A stretch of 64,000 nucleotides of DNA from Klebsiella grimontii (GTDB lineage: Bacteria; Pseudomonadota; Gammaproteobacteria; Enterobacterales; Enterobacteriaceae), in the NCBI RefSeq assembly GCF_900200035.1, contig NZ_FZTC01000012.1:124001-188000 (forward strand). Reading direction: 5' to 3'. Under the pieces are notes generated by a model. It was not told where the DNA came from. It saw only the letters and a list, made by a program, of their open reading frames with translations, and did no database searches. This document shows, piece by piece, positions 27,744 through 35,796 of the stretch (the first letter of the stretch is position 1; every line of letters begins with the position of its first letter). Both the position numbers and the translations under genes were made by a program.

Positions 27744-28706
27744 ATGCCAACCATTGATGATGTTTCAAGATTAGCGAATGTCTCCCGAGCGACGGTATCC
27801 CGCGTGCTGACCGGCACCAGGGGCGTGCGCGAAGAGAGCCGGGAAGCGGTTCTGCGCGCGGTAGAAGAACTTAACTACCGCCCGAGCTTTGCCGCGCAAA
27901 ACCTCGCCAGTCAGACATCCAATCACGTGGGGCTGGTGATCCCGGCGAACGATGACAGCAGCGGCGCGCGCCTGCTGCCGATGCTCTCATTAGCGCTAAA
28001 GGGGCTGAATAAAAACCTGATTGTTCAGTACGTGACGGATGCGGCGGAACAGGCGGCGGTGGTTGACGATTTACAGCGCCAGTGCGTGGCGGTGGTGGTG
28101 CTCGGCGCCGTCCCGGCGGAGGCGCCGCGCAACGTGATCTCCTTTGACCGTTTCAGCATTGCCGGAGTCAATAATCAGGGCTACGACTACGCTTTCGCCA
28201 CCGAAAGCGCCTGCCGCTACGTGATCGGCAAGGGCCATCGCAATATCGCGCTGCTCGTTGATAACGACAGCGATGACGCCAGCCGCCAGATGCTCGAAGG
28301 CTATCGCAACGTTCTGCAAAACTACTCCATCCCTTTTAACCGGCAGCTGATGCTGGCGGCCAACGATAACGTTGAACAGGCGCTGCTGACGCTGATTAAC
28401 AGCTTCAGCAAATACTCGGTGATTATCGTGAAACGGGACCGCTACGCCGCCGAAGCGATGCGCCTGCTGCGCGAGTTCAACGTTGCCGTACCGCAGGAGG
28501 TCTCGCTGCTGAGCCTGGAGGATTCCCCCCTCGCCTCGCTGCTCAATCCGCCGCTCACCTGTATCTCCTGGCCGCTGGAGCAGCTGATGGAGAACTGCCT
28601 GCAGCGTATTCGTAATCTGATTGACGAGCGCCCCACCTTCTCCGCCGAAGGGCGTACGCTGGCGGGGCGCCTGATCCCGCGCCAGTCGGTGGCCGATCTC
28701 TCCTGA
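27744..28706 (+). CDS. LacI/GalR-family transcriptional regulator
   Basis: A 320-residue repressor-type protein. The N-terminal helix-turn-helix TIDDVSRLANVSRATVSRVL covers residues 3-22, with the hinge region (about 50-60), and is followed by a periplasmic-binding-protein-like effector domain (about 62-315). It is the only specific regulator in the locus and is likely to bind the GGAAAGCGCTTTCC palindromes at 22997 and 24513. Its effector would be a sugar or sugar phosphate from beta-mannan or cello-oligosaccharide breakdown. That pairing is inference. It resembles AscG-type regulators in length. Confidence 0.9.
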   Translation: MPTIDDVSRLANVSRATVSRVLTGTRGVREESREAVLRAVEELNYRPSFAAQNLASQTSNHVGLVIPANDDSSGARLLPMLSLALKGLNKNLIVQYVTDAAEQAAVVDDLQRQCVAVVVLGAVPAEAPRNVISFDRFSIAGVNNQGYDYAFATESACRYVIGKGHRNIALLVDNDSDDASRQMLEGYRNVLQNYSIPFNRQLMLAANDNVEQALLTLINSFSKYSVIIVKRDRYAAEAMRLLREFNVAVPQEVSLLSLEDSPLASLLNPPLTCISWPLEQLMENCLQRIRNLIDERPTFSAEGRTLAGRLIPRQSVADLS

Positions 28707-28715
28707 TTCTAGCGT

Positions 28716-28742
28716 CCGGCCTTCCGCGTGGCCGGGCCTTTC
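28716..28742 (+). terminator. Terminator after the LacI-family gene
   Basis: CCGGCC (28716-28721) and GGCCGG (28730-28735) form a GC stem with an 8-base loop, followed by GCCTTTCC. The T-run is short. It separates the sugar locus from the metal-regulated sit promoter. Confidence 0.6.
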
Positions 28743-28787
28743 CTCTCGCGCCGCTGGTTCCCACGCTAATCATTCGCCTCACATCTA

Positions 28788-28806
28788 AATAAGAATTATT
28801 TTCATT
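28788..28806. promoter_or_regulatory. Fur-box-like sequence upstream of sitA
   Basis: AATAAGAATTATTTTCATT matches the 19-bp Fur consensus in 11 positions, a moderate score. Fur control of sitABCD is established in Salmonella and E. coli. It lies about 80 bases before the sitA start. Confidence 0.5.
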
Positions 28807-28827
28807 TATAAATAGCGTGTGCTATAT

Positions 28828-28847
28828 AACATAGCAATGGCTATAAA
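28828..28847. promoter_or_regulatory. MntR box upstream of sitA
   Basis: AACATAGCAATGGCTATAAA closely follows the enterobacterial MntR operator (remembered as AACATAGCAAAGGCTATGTT), with the ATAGC...GCTAT half-sites intact. It lies 37 bases before the sitA ATG, where a bound repressor would block transcription when manganese is plentiful. Confidence 0.8.
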
Positions 28848-28883
28848 TGATGATTAATTAATCGCAACGTTGTGAGGGACCTT

Positions 28884-29801
28884 ATGCTGCACCTGCCACC
28901 CCTGAAGCATCTGATGTTTGCCGCCACGCTGGCGCTGTTGGCCGTCGCCCCCGTCCAGGCAAAAGAGAAATTTAAAGTGATCACCACCTTCACGGTAATC
29001 GCCGACATGGCGCAAAACGTCGCGGGCGACGCCGCCGACGTCAGCTCCATCACCAAACCGGGAGCCGAGATCCACGAATATCAGCCAACGCCCGGCGATA
29101 TCAAACGCGCGCAGGGCGCGCAGCTGATCCTCGCCAACGGACTGAATCTTGAACTGTGGTTCGCCCGCTTTTATCAGCACCTGAACGGCGTGCCGGAAGT
29201 GGTGGTCAGCAACGGCATTCAGCCGATGGGCATCAGCGAGGGGCCGTATAACGGTAAGCCCAACCCGCACGCGTGGATGTCGGCGGACAACGCGCTGATC
29301 TATGTCGATAACATTCGCGACGCGCTGGTGAAGTACGATCCTGAAAATGCCGACGCCTATCGCCATAACGCTGAGACCTACAAAGAGAAGATTCGCCACA
29401 CCATGACGCCGCTGAAGGCGGAACTGGCGAAACTGCCGCAGGACAAGCGCTGGCTGGTAACCAGCGAGGGGGCGTTCTCCTATCTGGCCCGCGATAACGG
29501 CCTGCAGGAGCTCTATCTGTGGCCGATCAACGCCGACCAGCAGGGCACTCCGCAGCAGGTGCGGAAAACCATCGACACCATGAAGAAAGCGCATATCCCG
29601 ACTATCTTTAGCGAAAGCACCATTTCCGATAAACCGGCGCGTCAGGTGGCAAGAGAAGCAGGCGCCCACTACGGCGGTGTCCTGTACGTCGACTCCCTGA
29701 GCGCCGCCGATGGCCCGGTGCCGACCTACCTCGACCTGCTGCGCGTCACCACCCAAACCATCGTCCAGGGCATCAACGACGGACTAAGGAAACAGGCATG
29801 A
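28884..29801 (+). CDS. sitA: Manganese/iron ABC transporter, periplasmic binding protein
   Basis: A 305-residue cluster-A1 metal-binding protein, exported by a signal peptide (about residues 1-26, ending APVQA). The metal ligands typical of the family are in EIHEYQPTPGD, NPHAWMS, SEGAFSYLA and YVDSLS. It captures Mn(II) and Fe(II) for SitBCD. I chose the ATG at 28884, preceded by GAGGGA; an in-frame GTG four codons upstream overlaps that site. The stop overlaps sitB by 4 bases. Confidence 0.95.
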   Translation: MLHLPPLKHLMFAATLALLAVAPVQAKEKFKVITTFTVIADMAQNVAGDAADVSSITKPGAEIHEYQPTPGDIKRAQGAQLILANGLNLELWFARFYQHLNGVPEVVVSNGIQPMGISEGPYNGKPNPHAWMSADNALIYVDNIRDALVKYDPENADAYRHNAETYKEKIRHTMTPLKAELAKLPQDKRWLVTSEGAFSYLARDNGLQELYLWPINADQQGTPQQVRKTIDTMKKAHIPTIFSESTISDKPARQVAREAGAHYGGVLYVDSLSAADGPVPTYLDLLRVTTQTIVQGINDGLRKQA

Positions 29802-30619
29802 GTAACGAGCTGCCGGGCCTCGCGGTCAACAACGTCAGCGTGACCTATCGCAACGGTCATACCGCCCTGCGCGACGCCTCGTTCCGCGTGCCGCGCAGTT
29901 CCATCGCCGCGCTGGTTGGGGTGAACGGTTCGGGCAAATCAACGCTGTTTAAAGCGCTGATGGGCTTTGTGCGCGTCGGTAAGGGCGATATCGCGATCCT
30001 CGGCCAGCCGGTTAACCGCGCCCTGCGCCAGAACCTTGTCGCCTACGTTCCGCAGGCGGAAGAGGTGGACTGGTCTTTCCCGGTGCTGGTGGAAGATGTG
30101 GTGATGATGGGGCGCTACGGCCATATGGGCTGGCTGCGGCGGGCTAAAGCGCGCGACCATGAGATTGTCGATGCCGCCCTGGCGCGGGTCGGCATGAGCG
30201 AGTACCGGCAGCGCCAGATCGGCGAACTCTCCGGCGGGCAGAAAAAGCGCGTGTTTCTGGCCCGCGCTATCGCTCAGCAGGGGAAAGTCATTCTGCTGGA
30301 TGAGCCCTTCACCGGCGTCGACGTACAGACCGAAGCGCGCATCATCGAACTGCTGCGGGAGCTGCGCGACGAAGGCTGCACCATGCTGGTTTCCACCCAT
30401 AACCTCGGCTCGGTGAGCGAGTTCTGCGACTACACGGTGATGGTCAAAGGCACCGTGCTGGCCAGCGGCCCGACGGAAAGCACTTTTACCGCCGAAAACC
30501 TCGAACTGGCGTTTAGCGGCGTGCTGCGCCACGTGGTGCTGAGCGGCGCGGAAGAGCGGATTATTACCGACGATGAGCGGCCGTTTATCAGCCGCCGGGC
30601 GGCGGGAGGCGAAAGATGA
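29798..30619 (+). CDS. sitB: Manganese/iron ABC transporter, ATPase
   Basis: A 273-residue cytoplasmic ATPase powering metal import through SitC and SitD. Walker A is GVNGSGKST (about residues 47-55), the signature LSGGQKKR (about 146-153), Walker B VILLDEPF, and the switch histidine is in VSTHNLGSVS. Its ATG overlaps the sitA stop and its stop overlaps the sitC ATG, both by 4 bases. Confidence 0.95.
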   Translation: MSNELPGLAVNNVSVTYRNGHTALRDASFRVPRSSIAALVGVNGSGKSTLFKALMGFVRVGKGDIAILGQPVNRALRQNLVAYVPQAEEVDWSFPVLVEDVVMMGRYGHMGWLRRAKARDHEIVDAALARVGMSEYRQRQIGELSGGQKKRVFLARAIAQQGKVILLDEPFTGVDVQTEARIIELLRELRDEGCTMLVSTHNLGSVSEFCDYTVMVKGTVLASGPTESTFTAENLELAFSGVLRHVVLSGAEERIITDDERPFISRRAAGGER

Positions 30620-31464
30620 GCTGGCTGCTGGAGCCGTTTGGTTATCAATATATGCTGAACGCGATGTGGGTGTCGGCGCTGGTGGGCGGAGTGTGCGCGT
30701 TTCTCTCCTGCTACCTGATGCTCAAGGGCTGGTCGCTGATTGGCGACGCCCTCTCCCACTCTATCGTGCCGGGCGTGGCGGGCGCTTATATGCTCGGCCT
30801 GCCCTTCGCGCTGGGGGCGTTTCTTTCCGGCGGGCTGGCGGCGGGCAGCATGCTGTTTCTTAATCAGCGTTCGAAGCTGAAGGAAGACGCGATTATCGGC
30901 CTGATCTTCTCCTCTTTTTTCGGTATCGGCCTGTTTATGGTGTCGCTGAACCCGACCTCGGTGAATATCCAGACCATTATTCTCGGCAATATTCTGGCCA
31001 TCGCCCCGGAGGATATTATCCAGCTGGCGGCCATTGGCTTTATTTCGATGGCGATTCTGCTGCTGAAGTGGAAAGACCTGATGGTGACCTTTTTCGATGA
31101 GAATCACGCCCGCTCGATTGGCCTCAATACCAGCGGGCTGAAGCTGCTGTTCTTTACCCTGCTGGCGGCCTGTACCGTGGCGGCGCTGCAAACCGTCGGC
31201 GCGTTTCTGGTGATTTGCCTGGTGGTGACGCCCGGCGCTACCGCCTGGCTGTTGACCGACCGCTTCCCGCGCCTGCTGGCCATCGCCGTGGCGATTGGCA
31301 GCCTGACCAGCTTTTTCGGCGCCTGGCTGAGCTACTATCTGGACGGGGCGACCGGCGGAATTATCGTCGTCGCCCAGACGCTACTGTTTTTAACCGCGTT
31401 CGTTTTCGCGCCGAAGCACGGCCTGCTCGCCAGCCGTCGTCGCGCCAGGGAGGCCTCATGCTGA
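30616..31464 (+). CDS. sitC: Manganese/iron ABC transporter, permease
   Basis: A 282-residue inner-membrane permease of the ABC-3 family with eight or nine hydrophobic segments. The conserved SLIGDALSHSIVPGVAGAY stretch near residue 42 contacts the ATPase. It pairs with SitD to form the channel and overlaps sitB by 4 and sitD by 7 bases. Confidence 0.95.
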   Translation: MSWLLEPFGYQYMLNAMWVSALVGGVCAFLSCYLMLKGWSLIGDALSHSIVPGVAGAYMLGLPFALGAFLSGGLAAGSMLFLNQRSKLKEDAIIGLIFSSFFGIGLFMVSLNPTSVNIQTIILGNILAIAPEDIIQLAAIGFISMAILLLKWKDLMVTFFDENHARSIGLNTSGLKLLFFTLLAACTVAALQTVGAFLVICLVVTPGATAWLLTDRFPRLLAIAVAIGSLTSFFGAWLSYYLDGATGGIIVVAQTLLFLTAFVFAPKHGLLASRRRAREASC

Positions 31465-32312
31465 GCGCGCTGCTTGAACCTTTCCAGTTCTCTTTTATGG
31501 TCAACGCCATGCTGGTGGCGGCGATCGTTGCCGTCCCCTGCGCGCTGCTGTCGGTGTTTTTGGTGCTAAAAGGCTGGGCGCTGATGGGCGACGCCATGAG
31601 CCACGCGGTTTTCCCGGGGGTGGTGGTGGCGTATATCCTCGGTATCCCCTTCGCCATCGGCGCGTTTATCGCCGGGTTGTTCTGCGCCATCGCCACAGGT
31701 TATCTCGACGATAACAGCCGTATTAAGCGCGATACGATCATGGGCATCGTGTTTTCCGGGATGTTTGGCGCGGGCCTGGTGCTGTACGTGTCGATTCAGT
31801 CGGAGGTGCATCTCGATCATATTCTGTTTGGCGATATGCTGGGTATTTCCGCCAGCGATATTGTACAAACGTCGCTGATCGCGCTGGCGATTGCGCTGAT
31901 TATCGGCCTGAAGTGGCGCGATTTTCTGCTGCATGCCTTTGATCCGCAGCAGGCGAAGGCCAGCGGATTGCGCTGCGGGCTGCTGCATTATGGGCTGCTG
32001 TGCATGATTGCGCTGACCATCGTGGCGACGCTGAAAGCGGTGGGGATCATTTTGTCGATTTCGCTGCTGATAGCGCCGGGGGCTATTGCGCTGCTGCTGA
32101 CGCGGCGTTTTGTCAGCGCCCTGCTGCTGGCGGTGGCGATAGCGTTAAGCTGTTCGCTGGGCGGCGTGTGGCTGTCGTTTTATCTCGACAGCGCCCCGGC
32201 GCCGACCATCGTGGTGCTGTTTACCGTTCTGTTCGTTATCGCGTTTGTCTGGACCTCGGTTCGCGATAGCCAAACCACAGCCCATTCCGGCGAGGCCCCA
32301 GGTCGCGGCTGA
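31458..32312 (+). CDS. sitD: Manganese/iron ABC transporter, permease
   Basis: A 284-residue ABC-3 family permease, paralogous to SitC. It starts MLSALLEPFQFSFM, and ALMGDAMSHAVFPGVVVAY is the ATPase-contact stretch. The ATG at 31458 follows GGGAGG and overlaps the end of sitC; the longer open frame upstream lies within sitC and is a shadow. The gene ends just before a REP cluster, the 3' end of the operon. Confidence 0.95.
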   Translation: MLSALLEPFQFSFMVNAMLVAAIVAVPCALLSVFLVLKGWALMGDAMSHAVFPGVVVAYILGIPFAIGAFIAGLFCAIATGYLDDNSRIKRDTIMGIVFSGMFGAGLVLYVSIQSEVHLDHILFGDMLGISASDIVQTSLIALAIALIIGLKWRDFLLHAFDPQQAKASGLRCGLLHYGLLCMIALTIVATLKAVGIILSISLLIAPGAIALLLTRRFVSALLLAVAIALSCSLGGVWLSFYLDSAPAPTIVVLFTVLFVIAFVWTSVRDSQTTAHSGEAPGRG

Positions 32313-32429
32313 CGCCTTACCCGGGCTACCTTGACGGGCATTATTCCCGGAGGCGGCGCGTTGCGCCTGTCCGGGCTACCTCTCCCCCAGGACGTAGCCC
32401 GGACAGATGCGCAGCATCGCCTCCGGGGG
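32296..32429. repeat. REP-like palindrome cluster 5 (three units)
   Basis: Units at about 32296-32329, 32346-32379 and 32394-32429 lie between convergent sitD and ygbA. They are the same three types seen at 17726-17899 and 14337-14428, in alternating orientation. Confidence 0.85.
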
Positions 32430-32436
32430 AAATTCG

Positions 32437-32781
32437 CTATTTTTTAGGCCGGTACTTTTCCGGCAGTTCCGGCACCGGACGTTTGTCATCGATCAGATGG
32501 CGAATCGTCAGGATCGGGTGCCGCCAGAGCATCCGCGGCCCCGCCCAGCGCATAATCCGCTTCATCTCTTCGCGTTTCGCGGGCTGGTAGCAGTGCACCG
32601 GGCACTGCTTGCAGGCGGGCTTCTCTTCGCCAAAGACGCATTTATCCAGCCGCTTGTCGGCATAGTCGTTAAGCGCCTGATAGTGTTCGCCGTCGTCGCG
32701 GGCATCCGGGCAGCGGCGCTGGTAGAGCGTTATCATGCTGCTAATGGTCTTTTTTTCCCGCGCAATACGTTTGCCCGCCAT
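32437..32781 (-). CDS. ygbA: YgbA, nitrous-oxide-stimulated promoter family protein
   Basis: A 114-residue small cytoplasmic protein. In E. coli YgbA lies directly after fhlA, is NsrR-regulated and is linked to recovery from nitrosative stress. A cysteine cluster (CVFGEEKPACKQCPVHCY near residues 50-67) suggests metal or cluster binding. The end PVPELPEKYRPKK matches E. coli. I chose the ATG at 32781 (MAGKRIAREK), which aligns with the E. coli start; the open frame extends 14 codons further. Here it is 15.8 kb from fhlA. Confidence 0.92.
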   Translation of the reverse strand: MAGKRIAREKKTISSMITLYQRRCPDARDDGEHYQALNDYADKRLDKCVFGEEKPACKQCPVHCYQPAKREEMKRIMRWAGPRMLWRHPILTIRHLIDDKRPVPELPEKYRPKK

Positions 32782-32855
32782 CGCCTGTCCCCCCGAAAAG
32801 ATGCATTCATAATACACATTCATAGAGGGCGATGCAGCCCCATACTCCCTGAGGA

Positions 32856-33140
32856 TTATGCCGGTTTATCCACGTGCCCCAGCGGTTTTTCCGGGAAGCA
32901 TACGTCGCGCACCCGGCGCTTGAGTTCCGCCGCGTCGGGGAAACCGCCATCCTGCTTGCGCTCCCAGATTTGCACATCATCAACGGCCACCACGAAGATC
33001 CCGCCGGTTCCCGGAATCAGCGTGACCGAGGCGATGTCGGTGCTAAAGCTGTGCAGCAGTTCCTGGGCCATCCACGTGGCGCGCAGCATCCAGTTGCACT
33101 GCGAACAGTAGGTAATGGTAATCGCGGCTTTGTGGCTCAT
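32856..33140 (-). CDS. SelT/SelW/SelH-family selenoprotein-like protein (cysteine form)
   Basis: A 94-residue thioredoxin-like protein. The redox motif CSQC lies near residues 10-13 (ITITYCSQCNWMLRA), where eukaryotic homologues have Cys-x-x-Sec; this is the ordinary cysteine version. The rest (IPGTGGIFVVAVDD and IWERKQDGGFPDAAELKRRVRD) is the typical Rdx fold tail. Function in bacteria is unknown. The ATG at 33140 is chosen because the redox motif should sit near the N-terminus; an in-frame ATG 13 codons upstream is possible. Confidence 0.85.
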   Translation of the reverse strand: MSHKAAITITYCSQCNWMLRATWMAQELLHSFSTDIASVTLIPGTGGIFVVAVDDVQIWERKQDGGFPDAAELKRRVRDVCFPEKPLGHVDKPA

Positions 33141-33222
33141 CGGCGTCTCGCTGTCGGTCAAAGGGCAAATTGTAAACAACTTGCAGATTAATTGAGGAAT
33201 ACATGATTATTTTGTTGCAAAC

Positions 33223-33241
33223 GATAATACCTATCATTACC
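33223..33241 (+). promoter_or_regulatory. Fur box upstream of the hmu operon
   Basis: GATAATACCTATCATTACC matches 14 of 19 positions of the Fur consensus, including complete GATAAT and ATCATTA halves. It lies 115 bases before the hmuR start, so heme uptake is expected to be repressed by iron. Confidence 0.8.
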
Positions 33242-33355
33242 ATTCGCAATCAATAAGCATGGAGAAAAAACGTCCAGTAACGGAATAACCGGACACACCT
33301 GCACTCTGGAAGTAACGCGTGAGCCAATACTAATAATGATTAAGGCGTGGCTACT

Positions 33356-35725
33356 ATGTATAACTCCACTCAATCAACAGCATGGTTCAAGAAAAGCCTG
33401 CTGGTGACTTCTTTGCTTACAGCAATTTATCAAACTTCCGCCGGGGCGGCTGATACCACCGCGAAAACCACCAGCAGCGCATCTTCTGATGACAGCTCGG
33501 AACGGATGACCGTTACCGCGCCGGCGCCGTTGCTGAAAGCGGGCAGCGAACATTCGATCAGCGCTCAGGAGCTGCAGGATAAAGGGGCCAACGACTTTGG
33601 CTCCATCATGCGCTACGAGCCGCTCATTAGCGCCACCGGCGCCAGCGGCGGTTCCGGCAACGGCAAAAGCGGCTTCGACCGCGGCGGCTATACCGGCTAC
33701 AACATACGCGGCATGGAGAGCAACCGCGTCGGGATCGACGTCGACGGCATCGCCCAGCCGAATGCCACCGGGCGCAGCTACGCCAGCCGCGCGGGCCTCA
33801 ATACGTTCGGTATGGGCCGCGACTACATTGACCCCTACATGTACGGCAGCATCGATATTCAGTCCGGGGCGACCTCAACCGATACCGCCAACAGCGCCAT
33901 CGGCGGCAACGTCTCTTTCCGTCCGAAGTCCGCGGATGACTACCTGCATCCGGGCAAAACCAGCGCCTTCGGCTACCGCAGCGGCTACGACTCATCCGAT
34001 CGCAGCTGGCACAACGGCGTCACCGTTGCCGGCGGCGATGAAACCCTGCGCGGGATCTTCGTCTACAGCCGTCGCGACGGCCAGGAAACGGAAAACAACA
34101 GCGGGACCGTTGATTCATACCCGGCAAACTGGCACTCCAACGCCTTTATGGCCTCGGGGATCTGGCAGCCGAATGACGAACATAAGCTCACCAGCACCTT
34201 CGATTATTACCATAAAACGAACCACACGCATTATGACGCCTGGGACTCCAGCGGCAACAGCGTTATCGGCACGTCAAACCAGACCAGCCAGACCCGCCGC
34301 TGGGGCCTGAGCCTGAAAGACGACTGGACGCCGATGAACGACTATATCGACAGCGTATCGACCAAGGTCTACTACCAGCATACCGAGGCCCATGATTGGA
34401 CATATATGCCGGACAGCGTCACCCGCGCGATGCAAACGGTGAGCTCCGACTACGATACCGACACCTGGGGCATTCAGAGCGCGCTGGCGAAATCGATAGG
34501 CCGCCACGATTTGAGCGCCGGTTTTAACGCCAGCACGACGAAAACCCAGCGCCCGTTAACCCAGTCGCCAACCCCGAGCGCCTTTAGCCAGATCATGCAG
34601 CCGGACGCCGACAGCCGCGGCTATATCGTCGCCGGCTTCCTGCAGGACAAAATTAACTTCGACCTCGACGAGCATAACTTTGCGGTTATCCCGGGCATTC
34701 GCGTGATGCATCAGTCGACCAGGCCGGAGAACGTCTCCGATCTGGCCAACAACAGCAGCGTGCTGACCGGTTCCGACGTGTCAAATCTGTACGGTAAGAA
34801 CGCTGATACCCAGGCGCTGCCGTCGCTGGTCTTGCAGTACGATATCACCCCGCGCCTGATGACTTATCTGCAGTATCAGCGCGGCGCGCAGTTCCCGAAC
34901 GCCAGCCAGCTGTACGGTTCGTGGAACCTCGGCTCCAGCTACGCCGGACGCGCCCAGTATGCGCTGATCGGCAACACCGATCTGAAAACCGAAACCAGCG
35001 ATAACGTTGAGTGGGGGATGAAGGGCGAAGTGGCGGAAGGCATCACTATGCGCACCGCGCTGTTCTACAACACCTATAAAAACTTTATCGCCTATACCCG
35101 CTACACCCGCGCCAATAATCCGGTGCAGTTCACTAACGTACCGTCGAACATCTACACCATTTACCAGGCGGAAAACCGCGATAAAGCGTACATCTACGGC
35201 GGCGAAATCAGCGCTAAATTCAACTTTGGCACCTGGTTTGAAGAGGTTAACGGCCTGAGCGCTACCCTCGCCTACGGCTATAGCGAAGGGCAATCGAAAT
35301 CGAGCTACAGCGGCGATAAGTACGTCGACCTCGATAGCGTCGCGCCAATGAAGGCCATCGTCGGCGTGGCGTGGGACGATCCGGCAAAAGTGTACGGCAC
35401 CGCGCTGACCGCCACCTTTGTTAAGGGCAAGCGCGCCACCGCCACCAGCCGTGAAAGCTATACCAACACCGGCTCCGCGATTACCGATTCGACCAGCGAA
35501 TATATGCGCGTTCCGGGCTACGGCATGCTGGACTGGACCGCGTACTGGCAGGTCGCGAAGAACGTACGCGTCAACGGCGGCGTATACAACATTACCGATC
35601 GTAAATACTGGGATTATCTGAGCAGCCGCAATATCGAAATGTCCACCAATCAGGACGCCAACGACCGGGCGCTGGCGGTGATGCCTGGCCGCACCTGGCA
35701 GCTGGGCGTTAACGTCGATTTCTGA
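33356..35725 (+). CDS. hmuR: TonB-dependent heme/hemoglobin outer-membrane receptor
   Basis: A 789-residue TonB-dependent receptor. The signal peptide ends near residue 33 (TSAGAA), a TonB-box-like segment is ERMTVTA near 49, the plug domain covers about 60-180 (GYNIRGMESNRVGIDVDGIAQ split near 120-140), and the barrel ends NVDF with terminal Phe. The classical FRAP and NPNL boxes of heme receptors are altered to AQFPNASQLYG and IGNTDLKTETSD. Assignment to heme rests on the hmuSTUV genes that follow. I chose the ATG at 33356 because AAGG at 33342-33345 is too close to the in-frame GTG at 33347. Confidence 0.88.
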   Translation: MYNSTQSTAWFKKSLLVTSLLTAIYQTSAGAADTTAKTTSSASSDDSSERMTVTAPAPLLKAGSEHSISAQELQDKGANDFGSIMRYEPLISATGASGGSGNGKSGFDRGGYTGYNIRGMESNRVGIDVDGIAQPNATGRSYASRAGLNTFGMGRDYIDPYMYGSIDIQSGATSTDTANSAIGGNVSFRPKSADDYLHPGKTSAFGYRSGYDSSDRSWHNGVTVAGGDETLRGIFVYSRRDGQETENNSGTVDSYPANWHSNAFMASGIWQPNDEHKLTSTFDYYHKTNHTHYDAWDSSGNSVIGTSNQTSQTRRWGLSLKDDWTPMNDYIDSVSTKVYYQHTEAHDWTYMPDSVTRAMQTVSSDYDTDTWGIQSALAKSIGRHDLSAGFNASTTKTQRPLTQSPTPSAFSQIMQPDADSRGYIVAGFLQDKINFDLDEHNFAVIPGIRVMHQSTRPENVSDLANNSSVLTGSDVSNLYGKNADTQALPSLVLQYDITPRLMTYLQYQRGAQFPNASQLYGSWNLGSSYAGRAQYALIGNTDLKTETSDNVEWGMKGEVAEGITMRTALFYNTYKNFIAYTRYTRANNPVQFTNVPSNIYTIYQAENRDKAYIYGGEISAKFNFGTWFEEVNGLSATLAYGYSEGQSKSSYSGDKYVDLDSVAPMKAIVGVAWDDPAKVYGTALTATFVKGKRATATSRESYTNTGSAITDSTSEYMRVPGYGMLDWTAYWQVAKNVRVNGGVYNITDRKYWDYLSSRNIEMSTNQDANDRALAVMPGRTWQLGVNVDF

Positions 35726-35796
35726 CCGGCTAATAATAAGAAACCTGCTCCCCGGCCGCGAGCCGGGGAAACTCATCGTAGAGAAGGATGTGAATT

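Noticed and set aside
32856-33140. True selenoprotein of the SelW family
   Set aside because: The redox motif is CSQC with ordinary cysteine codons and there is no in-frame TGA.
33259-33288. Nine-codon open frame upstream of hmuR as a HemP-like gene or leader peptide
   Set aside because: It is far shorter than HemP, has no clear ribosome site and shows no attenuator structure after it.
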